The notes: generated by a model not told the origin, from the sequence alone. 64,000 nt of DNA from Seleniivibrio sp. (GCF_021209385.1 NZ_JAJOIL010000028.1:62001-126000), one strand, 5' to 3'. Shown: positions 1 through 7,484, counted from the first letter of the stretch. Made by a program: numbers and translations.

Positions 1-124
1 CTCTCTGTCTGGAGTATCCAGGGGTGTCTACGTTTGTAATGTTGTTACCGGCAACGTCAATTTGCGCCTGTGAAGCAAAAAGTCCCGATACGCCTGTGGA
101 TAATATTCCTAATATGTTTCCCAT
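1..124 (-). CDS. flgK: Flagellar hook-associated protein FlgK, N-terminal fragment
   Basis: Only the first 41 codons are in the window; the gene continues past the left edge. The reverse-strand ATG ends at 124 and follows a purine-rich GGCGGGAGAGGG. The visible residues start MGNILGILSTGVSGLFAS and continue through the family signature VAGNNITNVDTPGYSRQ, the rod/hook N-terminal motif of FlgK (HAP1), which joins hook to filament. It is the last visible gene of the flagellar operon, after flgM and flgN, the usual order. The body of the protein cannot be checked here. Confidence 0.93.
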   Translation of the reverse strand, partial: MGNILGILSTGVSGLFASQAQIDVAGNNITNVDTPGYSRQR

Positions 125-153
125 GTCCCTCTCCCGCCTTCTTTCGGGCGAAC

Positions 154-633
154 TTAGCCTGTCTGACAGATAGTTGACGTTTTAACAGACTTATACTGCT
201 TTGAAATGCCGTATGTGTTTCTGCCTGCTATGCCGAGCTTCTGGAAAAGCCCGTCAATAAGCGTCATATTTGTCTTGAAGAGAATTTTGAGTGAAGTGTT
301 CGCGTCGTTCACTTTTTTTGTAAGGGTGACAAGCTCATTGCGGACTGCCATCAGCTCTGAGGAATGTTCCCCTGCAAGTTCACGCGCGATGATCTCAACA
401 CGAAGCCCTTCGCGCTCGTGCTGTTTTTCGATCTTTTTGATACAGTTGATAAAAGCCTCATTGATAACCTTTTCTTTATAAGCGAGGGTATCCTTGATCT
501 TCGCCAGCTCGTTTGTACGGGCGGCGTTCCACTTCATTGCGGCTTCTTTTTCCTGTTGAAGAATGGACAGCATCTCAGTGTAAACTTTTTTCTGAGAGTC
601 CATTATCTCAAGCAATGCTTTGATGTTCTCCAT
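154..633 (-). CDS. flgN: FlgN-family flagellar export chaperone
   Basis: A 159-residue, mostly helical, charged protein beginning MENIKALLEIMDSQKK. This start (633) has GGAGG 8 nt upstream; an in-frame ATG 36 nt earlier would add an unlikely 12-residue leader (MSHNCRIIRRYE). FlgN-type chaperones bind the C-termini of FlgK and FlgL and keep them export-competent in the cytoplasm. Sequence is weakly conserved in this family, so the assignment rests on size, helical character and position between flgM and flgK. Confidence 0.75.
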   Translation of the reverse strand: MENIKALLEIMDSQKKVYTEMLSILQQEKEAAMKWNAARTNELAKIKDTLAYKEKVINEAFINCIKKIEKQHEREGLRVEIIARELAGEHSSELMAVRNELVTLTKKVNDANTSLKILFKTNMTLIDGLFQKLGIAGRNTYGISKQYKSVKTSTICQTG

Positions 634-701
634 CTCATACCTCCGAATGATTCGGCAGTTATGAGACACAGGTCAGAACGGGAATTTTGACTAAAGTTTT
701 T

Positions 702-1001
702 TTAGAAGAGGTCTTCCACAGACGTCTGAACTATTTTTTCAGCAACCTGGCGTCCGGAAACATCATATGTTCCGTTTTCGATCCTGCTTTTAAGATCGGC
801 CACCAGATCGGTTCTGACATCGGGAGACGATGCAAGGGTATTTTTCATTCCTGCCAGCACTTTAGCACTGTCAGAAAGTGAAACCGAATCAGAGCCGGAT
901 GTCGATGAGGCAGACTCCGCAGATGAAGCAGAGGTCTTCTTCTTTGAAGCCGCTTCGTTCGCCTTGTTCAGGTCGAATCTCATTTTGTCGTCTATTCTCA
1001 T
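702..1001 (-). CDS. flgM: Anti-sigma-28 factor FlgM
   Basis: A 99-residue protein with a low-complexity Ser/Ala/Lys-rich N-terminal half, natively disordered in the family. The C-terminal half (about residues 40-95; VSLSDSAKVLAG and a VRTDLVADLKSRIENGTYDV segment) is the FlgM sigma-28-binding region. FlgM holds FliA inactive until hook completion and is then exported. The start at 1001 has GGAGG 7 nt upstream. A close match to the FliA promoter consensus lies 24 nt ahead (1025..1051), fitting the known autogenous control of flgM by sigma-28. Confidence 0.9.
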   Translation of the reverse strand: MRIDDKMRFDLNKANEAASKKKTSASSAESASSTSGSDSVSLSDSAKVLAGMKNTLASSPDVRTDLVADLKSRIENGTYDVSGRQVAEKIVQTSVEDLF

Positions 1002-1024
1002 TGTGAGCCTCCGGTACTAGTCTC

Positions 1025-1051
1025 TAATCGGACTACCCTATAAAAACTTTA
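1025..1051 (-). promoter_or_regulatory. Sigma-28 (FliA) type promoter for flgM
   Basis: On the minus strand TAAAGTTT (1051..1044) is followed by an 11-nt spacer and TCCGATTA (1032..1025). The FliA consensus is TAAAGTTT-N11-GCCGATAA: the -35 box is perfect, the spacer exact and the -10 box matches 6 of 8. The flgM start codon follows 24 nt later. It would drive flgM-flgN-flgK late in assembly, on top of readthrough from the upstream operon promoter. Confidence 0.82.
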
Positions 1052-1118
1052 GCAGTTTTGCTCCGGTTATTCCAGTAAAAAAAACTGTTACCCGTTTCCT
1101 GCTCTCATATCGTGTCAG

Positions 1119-1511
1119 TTATCTGACTGACATATCAGAAGCAACATCCGTGCCACTTAATTGCTGCCTTAATTTGACTATATCGTCCCCGGCAGAGGCT
1201 GTTTTTTCCTGTGCGGGGAAATTATTTCCTTTATCATCTGCTGTGTATTTTCCCAGTGAATCATAAAGCATTTTCGCAAGCCCCATCCCGCCGCCTTTAA
1301 CGGATTCCTGAGCAACCTCGGAATCGAGCATAGAGGTGAATATCTCCTCTCCGCGGCTTTTTTCGATAAGCCCGCCTTCAATCTCGGACTTACGCATTGT
1401 CTCGAACATTTTTGAAACGAAAAGCGCCTCAAAATCCTCACAGGCCTTTTTAAGCTTTTCGTCTTTATCTCTGGCATAGTTTACTGAACTGTCTACAAGA
1501 TCTATGTTCAT
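1119..1511 (-). CDS. flgJ: FlgJ-type rod-binding protein without muramidase domain
   Basis: A 130-residue protein matching the N-terminal rod-binding domain of FlgJ (KKACEDFEALFVSKMFETM, residues about 22-40, then a GGLIEKSRGEEIFTSMLD segment and GGGMGLAKMLYDSL). The C-terminal peptidoglycan hydrolase domain of enteric FlgJ is absent, as in many delta- and epsilonproteobacteria, where a separate enzyme opens the wall. Its ATG overlaps the flgI stop by one base (TAATG), implying translational coupling. Confidence 0.88.
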   Translation of the reverse strand: MNIDLVDSSVNYARDKDEKLKKACEDFEALFVSKMFETMRKSEIEGGLIEKSRGEEIFTSMLDSEVAQESVKGGGMGLAKMLYDSLGKYTADDKGNNFPAQEKTASAGDDIVKLRQQLSGTDVASDMSVR

Positions 1512-2623
1512 TACATCACCTGCAATTCGCCGTGGAGAGCGCCGGCAGATTTTATAGCCTGAAGGATTGATATCAGGTCTCTGGGGGTTACGCCGATGGA
1601 GTTAAGCGCTTTCACAAGGTCGCTGATGGCTACGCCTTCGGGAACGACCATGAGTTTGGCATTCTCCTCTGTAACAGTTATCTGCTGTTGCTGCTGTCCC
1701 TGCTGATTATTGTTGTTAGGACCGCCCTGATTATTTCCTATGAAGTTCTGATTCTGGTTCACTTCAACAGTGGAATTGATATTTATGGTCAGGTTGCCGT
1801 GGGAAACCGCAACCGTGTTTATGCGTACGTCCGCACCCATGACTATTGTTCCGGTGCGCTCGTCCACGACAACTTTCGCGAGGTTTGTAGGCTCAATTTC
1901 AGCCGACAGAACGTTATCCATAAAGACATAGAAATTGTCCATCTGGGAGCGGGGAACTATCACCTCAAGTGTGGAAGGTGAAGTTATCTTTGCAACGTTT
2001 GAACCGACGCGGCTGTTTATAGCGTCTTTCGCTTTTACCATGTCGGATACGCTTCCGTTTTTGAAGTTAAGAACTATGTTGGATTCATCCATATTGAACG
2101 GCACTTCGCGTTCAACTATAGCGCCGTTGGGTATCATACCGACGGTGGGGTGGTTCTTTATGGTGCCTGCACCCGATGCCGCAACGTTCATACCGCCGAC
2201 GGATACGGGTCCCTGCGCAACCGCATACACCTGACCGTTTGCAGCGGAAAGGGGTGTCATGAGCAATGTGCCGCCCTCAAGACTTTTCGCATCACCCACT
2301 GATGAGACTATTACGTCCATCTTGCTGCCGCTGTTTGAGAAGGGCATGAGCTTCGCAGTTACCATAACAGCCGCAACGTTCTTAACCTTGACGGCATTCT
2401 TGTCAACTGTTATGCCCATCCTCTCCATCATGTTCACCAGCGACTGAACGGTGAATTCCGTACCGCTTTTGTCGCCTGTGCCGTTAAGACCGACCACAAG
2501 ACCGTAACCGATAAGCTGGTTGTCTCTGATCCCCTCAACGTTTGAAATATCCCTTATCTTTACCAGAGCAAATGCGCTCTGAGCGAATACTGCAATTATA
2601 AGTGTTAAAAATACTGTCCTCAT
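1511..2623 (-). CDS. flgI: Flagellar P-ring protein FlgI
   Basis: A 370-residue FlgI, normal length. A Sec signal peptide (residues 1-19, ending SAFA) precedes VKIRDISNVEGIRDNQLIGY, the canonical mature N-terminus. Motifs such as GLVVGLNGTGDKS are intact, and the C-terminus (GVTPRDLISILQAIKSAGAL) is typical. A Gln/Asn-rich insert lies at about residues 295-315. FlgI forms the periplasmic P ring round the rod. It sits 13 nt after flgH with GGGGG just ahead of its start, and overlaps flgJ. Confidence 0.97.
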   Translation of the reverse strand: MRTVFLTLIIAVFAQSAFALVKIRDISNVEGIRDNQLIGYGLVVGLNGTGDKSGTEFTVQSLVNMMERMGITVDKNAVKVKNVAAVMVTAKLMPFSNSGSKMDVIVSSVGDAKSLEGGTLLMTPLSAANGQVYAVAQGPVSVGGMNVAASGAGTIKNHPTVGMIPNGAIVEREVPFNMDESNIVLNFKNGSVSDMVKAKDAINSRVGSNVAKITSPSTLEVIVPRSQMDNFYVFMDNVLSAEIEPTNLAKVVVDERTGTIVMGADVRINTVAVSHGNLTININSTVEVNQNQNFIGNNQGGPNNNNQQGQQQQQITVTEENAKLMVVPEGVAISDLVKALNSIGVTPRDLISILQAIKSAGALHGELQVM

Positions 2624-2636
2624 CCCATGTCCCCCT

Positions 2637-3353
2637 TTAGAAAGGCATTATCCAGTTATAGAGCGTCATAAGCCATCCGGGTTTGTTCGCGTCGGAAAGC
2701 ATACCGGAACCGCTGTAGGCTATCTTTGCGTCTGCAATTGCCGTTGATGCCACTGTGTTGTCAGCCGCTATATCTTTCTGGCGGACGATGCCGCTCAGGG
2801 TTATCGTCTGTTTCTCGTTATCTACGATTATCTCTCTGTGTCCCTCAATAACGAGGTTGCCGGATGGAAGCACCTCAACCACCCTTGCACCTATGGTACC
2901 TGTCACCCGGTCGGTCTTAGACTTTGACCCGTTTCCTGTGAAGCTGTTGGAAGAGTTAAGACCGTTGTCCAGATTAAGTGCGTTTCCTGTACCCAGCAGG
3001 TTTGAAACGCCAAGGTTTGCAGGGAGTCCCATCAGGTTTGTAAGTGTGGATGAAGTCGCCTGAGTTTTCGCAGTTGCTGTGGAGTTGGAGTTTGTAGCGG
3101 AAGAACTTTCGATTATGTTGACAGTGATGATGTCGCCGATGTGTCTGCCCTTATAGTCAAGAAACAGGCTGCTTTGCGAAGCAGTGTCTGTCCAGAGTGA
3201 AGCCGTGGGCTTCTTGGATGCCTGCATCTTTCTGTAATCATCAAGCTCTTTTTGATAGCTGTTTGTAAGAGCGTCGTTCTCAAAGGTGGGTTTCTTTGCG
3301 CATCCGGTTGTGATAACCGCTGTCAGAACCAGCATCAAAAGAATATTTTTCAT
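2637..3353 (-). CDS. flgH: Flagellar L-ring lipoprotein FlgH
   Basis: 238 residues with a lipoprotein signal (lipobox ITTGC, lipidated Cys about residue 18). The FlgH core includes SLFLDYKGRHIGDIITVNI and the C-terminal LPSGNLVIEGHREI and LSGIVRQKDI blocks. FlgH forms the outer-membrane L ring, so its presence with FlgI supports a diderm cell. The start (3353) has GGAG about 9 nt upstream. The 91-nt gap to flgA is the largest inside the flgF-flgJ run and shows no clear promoter. Confidence 0.96.
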   Translation of the reverse strand: MKNILLMLVLTAVITTGCAKKPTFENDALTNSYQKELDDYRKMQASKKPTASLWTDTASQSSLFLDYKGRHIGDIITVNIIESSSATNSNSTATAKTQATSSTLTNLMGLPANLGVSNLLGTGNALNLDNGLNSSNSFTGNGSKSKTDRVTGTIGARVVEVLPSGNLVIEGHREIIVDNEKQTITLSGIVRQKDIAADNTVASTAIADAKIAYSGSGMLSDANKPGWLMTLYNWIMPF

Positions 3354-3444
3354 AATGTCATACTCCGCCGCTTATATTCAACAGAGTAATAACAAAATCC
3401 GTGCCAGATTATGAACAGATTATGGAGATTAAAAAAGCAGGGTG

Positions 3445-4293
3445 TTATCTTGAGTTTACAATAACTTTGCGCCCTTCGGCATAGGTTCCGCGGATAATTT
3501 TGCCGCTGGCTATGTTTTCCGCACGGACGATTTTTCCCTCATATGCATCTTCGGTCAGTCTGCCCTGGGCAGATATCTCAAGGTTGCCCGATCTGTAGAT
3601 TATCGTTACGTTTGAATCCTTAAGCGCATCCGGCTGTTTCTCGACAACGCTGTCGGTGATGGGTCTGCCCGCCGGAATGTTTATGCTCGCCATAAAGCCG
3701 TCCAGCTTCATGACAGGTTCACCGTGAACCTTTGACAGATCCATGCGGTAAACGGCGGCTCTGGATGCCACCAGTTCGCCCCTTTTTATCATCGAGGAAG
3801 CGACATAAACATCTTTATATGCTTTCAGCAGGACGCTGTAGCTGTATTTTCTTGTTCCGTTGTCAACACCCACGGAAACGTTTCCGAATCTGTTGACTGG
3901 GATATCTATCTTATACTGCATATTTTCGGCTGTGAAAAAAGGTCTGGTCATGCGAACCTGCTCAACCTCGACACTCATGTCGGGATACATGACGGCAAGC
4001 TGGTTTTTAATATCCTCTTTGAAGCGATCCTCGGTTATCTCAGTGCCGCGCCTTTTAAAGGTCGCCTCACCTGGCTGTGCTCCGGTTACCTTATACTTGT
4101 TTATGATATAGGCTGCCATCTGCCTGTTGATGACCTTTTCCTGTCCGTAATCCAGTCCGCAGTATACGTCGTCGTTTACAGGAAAACCGGGAAAGATGTC
4201 CCGCAATGTGACACATTCCGAATCTATAAGTATTACGTTTGCCTCGGCTCTGGCAAAGACCAGCATAAGAATAAGCAGTGTTACAAATCTCAT
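3445..4293 (-). CDS. flgA: Flagellar P-ring assembly chaperone FlgA
   Basis: 282 residues with an N-terminal signal peptide (cleavage about residue 18, after ARAEA). The C-terminal SAF/ChapFlgA domain is recognisable by MIKRGELVASRAAVYRMDLS and SGNLEISAQGRLTEDA, ending IRGTYAEGRKVIVNS. FlgA is a periplasmic chaperone for FlgI polymerisation. It lies 12 nt after flgG; its Shine-Dalgarno site is weak (TAGG), so translation may depend on coupling. Confidence 0.9.
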   Translation of the reverse strand: MRFVTLLILMLVFARAEANVILIDSECVTLRDIFPGFPVNDDVYCGLDYGQEKVINRQMAAYIINKYKVTGAQPGEATFKRRGTEITEDRFKEDIKNQLAVMYPDMSVEVEQVRMTRPFFTAENMQYKIDIPVNRFGNVSVGVDNGTRKYSYSVLLKAYKDVYVASSMIKRGELVASRAAVYRMDLSKVHGEPVMKLDGFMASINIPAGRPITDSVVEKQPDALKDSNVTIIYRSGNLEISAQGRLTEDAYEGKIVRAENIASGKIIRGTYAEGRKVIVNSR

Positions 4294-4305
4294 GCCTATA
4301 CTATA

Positions 4306-5094
4306 TTATCTTTTTAGGCTGTTGACAACCTGAAGCATATCATCTGCCGTCTGAACCGCTTTGGAATTTATTTCGTATGCTCTCTGTGCCGTGATCATAT
4401 TTACCATGTCTTCAACAACGCTTACGTTTGACATCTCAAGGACGCCCTGTGCAATTGTACCGAAATTCTCCTCTCCGGGAGTTCCCGCAACGGGTTCACC
4501 GCTGGCGCCGGAAGGGATGTAGAAGTTTTTTCCTATGGATTTCAGACCCGCAGGGTTTATAAACTTCACAAGCTCAATCTGTCCGACCTCCTGCGCTTCG
4601 TCCTGATCAGGGGTTACAACGCTTATTGTTCCGTCCTCACCGAAAGAGATGGACGTTGTATTGTCCGGAATAGTGACGGCAGGATCGAGAAGATAACCGT
4701 TCTCATTGGTCAGGTTGCCGTTGACATCTATTTTAAGAGAACCCGCCCTCGTGTAGCCGATATCACCGTTAGGAAGCTGAAACTGGAAATATCCGTCACC
4801 CTCTATGGCGATGTCGAGATCGACGTCGGTATTCTGGAAGTTACCCTGTGAGTGTACCTTTTCAATGGCGGAAACTTTCGTACCCAGACCAACCTGAATA
4901 CCTGTGGGGTGGGTCAGACCTGCGGCGGATATAGCGCCTGCCGGTTTAATCTCCTGATATATAAGATCCTGAAAGAACGTTCTGGATTTTTTGAATCCGA
5001 CGTTATTAACGTTTGCAAGGTTGTTTGATATAGTATCAATATTTGTCTGCTGTGCCGTCATACCGGAGGCGGCTGTCCAAAGTGCTCTGAACAT
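4306..5094 (-). CDS. flgG: Flagellar distal rod protein FlgG
   Basis: 262 residues, the typical FlgG length. The N-terminus (MFRALWTAASGMTAQQTNID then ISNNLANVNNVGFKKSR) and C-terminus (NVSVVEDMVNMITAQRAYE then SKAVQTADDMLQVVNSL) are the paired rod/hook helices forming the coiled coil. FlgG makes the distal rod on which the P and L rings assemble. It is encoded between flgF and flgA, 11 nt after flgF. Confidence 0.97.
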   Translation of the reverse strand: MFRALWTAASGMTAQQTNIDTISNNLANVNNVGFKKSRTFFQDLIYQEIKPAGAISAAGLTHPTGIQVGLGTKVSAIEKVHSQGNFQNTDVDLDIAIEGDGYFQFQLPNGDIGYTRAGSLKIDVNGNLTNENGYLLDPAVTIPDNTTSISFGEDGTISVVTPDQDEAQEVGQIELVKFINPAGLKSIGKNFYIPSGASGEPVAGTPGEENFGTIAQGVLEMSNVSVVEDMVNMITAQRAYEINSKAVQTADDMLQVVNSLKR

Positions 5095-5105
5095 TTATCT
5101 GCTCC

Positions 5106-5873
5106 TTAGCTCATTGAGCCGACAGAATTAACTGCTTTGTTGTTGAGTTCGTCTATGGTTGTAACGACCTTCTGGTAGGTTTCAAAAGTTCTGTTAGCTT
5201 CAATCATGCGCACCATCTCGGAGAGGGGATTCACGTTGCTGCCCTCCAGAAATCCCTGCTCTATACCGGGGTTTTCCGATTCTTCCGGCAGCATGTCCAC
5301 AGCGGCGAAAAGGTTTGTTCCCACCTTCTCAAGCTTGTCCATATCCTCAAACTGCGCCGTCGCTATGCGCATCGTCGGCACACCATTGACAAGCAGGTCG
5401 CCGTTTTCACTGACCACAAGAGACTGCGCATTCTGCGGGATTGGTATGTTCTGCGGAACTGTCAGGTTTGAAAGCACCTTGAATCCGTCCTGCGTGGTAA
5501 GCTCCCCTTCGGAGTCCACCGTAAAATCGCCGTTTCTCGTAAAACGGATACCGAAAGGTGTATCCACTGCAAAATACGCATTAGGGTTTGTCAGCGCAAA
5601 ATCAAACTGTCGTCCAGTCTCCTGCATATTTCCCATTGAATAGTCAGTCTTTATATCGTCCAGCCTCGCCGTAGCGTTTATCGTCTTATTGTACAGACTG
5701 TCTCTGATTATGTTGTCGGGATACTGCCCCGCATTTGCAAGGTACTGCGAAAAAACCGCAGTATCAGCTTTGTAACCTTTGGTGTTGGCGTTGGCGAGGT
5801 TGTTGGATATAACATCCATCCGCCTCTGCTGTACCATCAGACCTCCGGTCGCAGTGTACATTCCGTTCAGCAT
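5106..5873 (-). CDS. flgF: Flagellar proximal rod protein FlgF
   Basis: 255 residues with the FlgF/FlgG N-terminal motif (MYTATGGLMVQQRRMDVISN then NLANANTKGYKAD) and C-terminal EMVRMIEANRTFETYQKVV. The start at 5873 has a strong GGGAGGG just ahead, inside the 3' end of the upstream lipoprotein gene, from which it is separated by 3 nt. Proximal rod component, acting in the periplasm. Confidence 0.94.
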   Translation of the reverse strand: MLNGMYTATGGLMVQQRRMDVISNNLANANTKGYKADTAVFSQYLANAGQYPDNIIRDSLYNKTINATARLDDIKTDYSMGNMQETGRQFDFALTNPNAYFAVDTPFGIRFTRNGDFTVDSEGELTTQDGFKVLSNLTVPQNIPIPQNAQSLVVSENGDLLVNGVPTMRIATAQFEDMDKLEKVGTNLFAAVDMLPEESENPGIEQGFLEGSNVNPLSEMVRMIEANRTFETYQKVVTTIDELNNKAVNSVGSMS

Positions 5874-5876
5874 ATA

Positions 5877-6629
5877 TCAGCCCTCCCTGTCAATTCCGAC
5901 CTTAGCCAGAACCCTGTCTGTTGCCGCCTGAAGCTTTGTTCTGTCACCATGCGCCTCCGGCAGACTGTTTGCCATTATGTATGCAAGCCCTTTCATGGTC
6001 AGTGTTCTGACGGGCATTGCCTCTTTTTCCGAGTAATACCAGAAATTTTTATCCGACTTGCTCTCCATCCGCAGGCTCGCCGCGAACACAGGAGTGTCGT
6101 CTTTATTCATTATGGAAAAATTTACTTTAGAAAAATTCGTGCCATATTTTCTGTCGAAAGATTCCTTCGCGTTGAACACGACTATATATTCCGCCTGCTT
6201 GATGGTATCCACAGGAATTCCATATTCTCCCGCCGCAAGAAAGTTGCGTATCTGGGTATGGAGCTTCTCGTTAAACTCGTATGTACCATCCGAATGGGTT
6301 ATTCTGGGCGGAACAACATATATGAACCTGCCGTGATCAAGCCTGCGGGTCATTATATGTGTGTAGTCCTCCGCCTTCTCCTTCGTTTTATCATAAAGGA
6401 GCGACGAAACATTCGTATTTGTCTCAAGAACCACGGCAAAAAGCAACAAACCAGAGCTTGGTTTCATAAGTTCCGTCACCGGTTCTATGATAATATTGTC
6501 TATCTTTCCGGTGACACTTTTGCCCGCCTTTGTGACAGGATTTTCCTTGACCAGATTGACTCCGGCTTCCTTCACAGCGCATCCGCTGAAGAAAACCAAC
6601 GCAAAGAGCATGGGAAATATTTTCTTCAT
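5877..6629 (-). CDS. Lipoprotein of unknown function leading the flagellar rod operon
   Basis: 250 residues with a clear lipobox (FFSGC, Cys about residue 17), so an outer- or inner-membrane lipoprotein. I recognise no family. Residues about 60-110 hold a beta-rich stretch with a RRLDHGRFIYVVPPRI segment; the remainder is mixed alpha/beta and ends KVGIDREG. It is the first gene after the sigma-54-type promoter and is only 3 nt from flgF, so it should be expressed with the rod. Roles in ring assembly or the basal-body envelope are possible but unproven. AGGAG precedes its start. Confidence 0.75.
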   Translation of the reverse strand: MKKIFPMLFALVFFSGCAVKEAGVNLVKENPVTKAGKSVTGKIDNIIIEPVTELMKPSSGLLLFAVVLETNTNVSSLLYDKTKEKAEDYTHIMTRRLDHGRFIYVVPPRITHSDGTYEFNEKLHTQIRNFLAAGEYGIPVDTIKQAEYIVVFNAKESFDRKYGTNFSKVNFSIMNKDDTPVFAASLRMESKSDKNFWYYSEKEAMPVRTLTMKGLAYIMANSLPEAHGDRTKLQAATDRVLAKVGIDREG

Positions 6630-6651
6630 GTTTCGCTCCTGAAATGTGTAG

Positions 6652-6669
6652 AAGCAATGGAGATGCCAA
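6652..6669 (-). promoter_or_regulatory. Sigma-54 (RpoN) type promoter of the flagellar rod operon
   Basis: The minus strand reads TTGGCATCTCCATTGCTT. The -24 GG and -12 GC are separated by exactly the sigma-54 distance (consensus TGGCAC-N5-TTGCW); five of six -24 bases and the whole TTGC match. Expected initiation is near 6642, giving a leader of about 13 nt before the lipoprotein ATG at 6629. Sigma-54 control of rod/hook genes is established in many polar-flagellated bacteria. A FlgR/FleQ-type activator is needed and is not in this window. Confidence 0.78.
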
Positions 6670-6679
6670 TTTGATTAAA

Positions 6680-6970
6680 CGCAATTTTATCCATCCATGG
6701 AAAAATTGCGCCAACACTCCGGTCGGCAAACCTCCCTCCGTTCACGCAAGCGGGTTTCTTCCATGAAACCTATCACCATCTCGCAAACAGCTTCCTGCTG
6801 TTTCCTCGCAACGCAAGTTTCAGGCAAAGCCTGCCCCTTGCTCACACTACAAATATTTTATTGCACCAAAGCGCAAAAAATATTCTCCGTGAGGTCCATC
6901 CATGGACCTTTGGGGCAAACAAGCCCCCCCCCTCCCTCCGTTCACGCAAGCGGGTTTCATCCATGAGACC
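6680..6970. repeat. Intergenic multi-hairpin array (variable stems, conserved loops), compound copy
   Basis: The 435-base gap between the flagellar lipoprotein gene and the Fur-family gene is filled by successive stem-loops: 6680..6710 (loop ATCCAT), 6753..6770 (loop TTCCAT), 6785..6803 (loop TTCCT), 6821..6833 (CAGGC-AAA-GCCTG), 6852..6884 (AT-rich stem), 6892..6909 (loop ATCCAT), 6912..6927 (GGGGC..GCCCC) and 6953..6970 (loop ATCCAT). A 40-bp block (6731..6770) recurs exactly 200 bp later (6931..6970) with two mismatches, so at least two units are joined. No ORF crossing it looks real. Related arrays lie at 14230, 18382, 32851, 34650 and 36555. Confidence 0.8.
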
Positions 6971-7030
6971 TCAAACTGATAACAAAGAGGAGAAAAGACC
7001 AGATTGCTTCGCCTTATTCCGTTTTTACAC

Positions 7031-7047
7031 TTGCAAATCATTTGCAA
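7031..7047. promoter_or_regulatory. Perfect 17-bp palindromic operator before the Fur-family gene
   Basis: TTGCAAAT-C-ATTTGCAA is a perfect 8-1-8 inverted repeat ending 3 bp before the first candidate start of the Fur-family gene. Fur, Zur and PerR dimers bind 7-1-7-type inverted repeats, so this is probably the autoregulatory site of the downstream regulator-znuA pair. Function is inferred from position and symmetry. Confidence 0.72.
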
Positions 7048-7049
7048 AG

Positions 7050-7484
7050 ATGTATCATAAGCACATGGAAAAATGTAAAGCAGACAACCTGCTCAAAACT
7101 ACAAATACTGTCAGAACAGAGGCAAGAGAGACTATTCTCCACGCCGTGCTGGACAGCGAAAGACCACTATCTGCAAATGAATTGCATTTAATGGTAAAAG
7201 ACAGAGGAATAGACCTCGCCACGGTATACCGTGCAATGAAGCTTTTTACCGAAAAAGGGCTTGTCCGCCCCGTACATGCGGACAGCGGACTTACATTTTA
7301 CGAAAAGTCCTGCGAACACAACCCGCCGCACGCACATTTCATATGCGAGAGTTGCGGGGGGATAGAGTGTCTCAAACCATACGGATTCGACGAGTCCGCT
7401 TTTTTCATAAAGCTCGGACAGCAAAAAGAAGTGTCGTCCGTAGAACTCATACTTAAAGGAAGGTGCAGCTCATGCGCAAGTTAG
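7050..7484 (+). CDS. Fur-family metalloregulator, probably Zur-like
   Basis: About 144 residues. The winged-helix half carries LSANELHLMVKDRGIDLATV and YRAMKLFTEKGLV; the metal half has HNPPHAHFICESCGGIECL and a final CSSC, giving the two structural-zinc CxxC pairs and a His-rich sensory segment. Overlap with znuA suggests zinc (Zur) rather than iron sensing; Mur/Nur remain possible. An upstream in-frame extension to 6861 runs through the hairpin repeat and is rejected. Start is uncertain: ATG 7050 or ATG 7065, neither with a good Shine-Dalgarno; the operator palindrome sits immediately upstream. Confidence 0.88.
   Translation: MYHKHMEKCKADNLLKTTNTVRTEARETILHAVLDSERPLSANELHLMVKDRGIDLATVYRAMKLFTEKGLVRPVHADSGLTFYEKSCEHNPPHAHFICESCGGIECLKPYGFDESAFFIKLGQQKEVSSVELILKGRCSSCAS

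Noticed and set aside
5949-6674. 241-residue plus-strand ORF
   Set aside because: Antisense to the flagellar lipoprotein gene; no Shine-Dalgarno and no recognisable motif.
6680-6970. CRISPR array
   Set aside because: Only one 40-bp block recurs, twice and 200 bp apart; the other units are hairpins of differing sequence, with no equal spacers and no cas genes.
6671-6979. Target duplication around the 6680 array (TTTGATTAAAC / AACTGATAAC)
   Set aside because: Similarity needs gaps and could be chance; not counted with the clear cases at 32843, 32989, 34640 and 36543.
6861-7049. N-terminal extension of the Fur-family protein through the hairpin array
   Set aside because: The added residues come from repeat DNA and match nothing in the family; the protein aligns only from about 7065 on.
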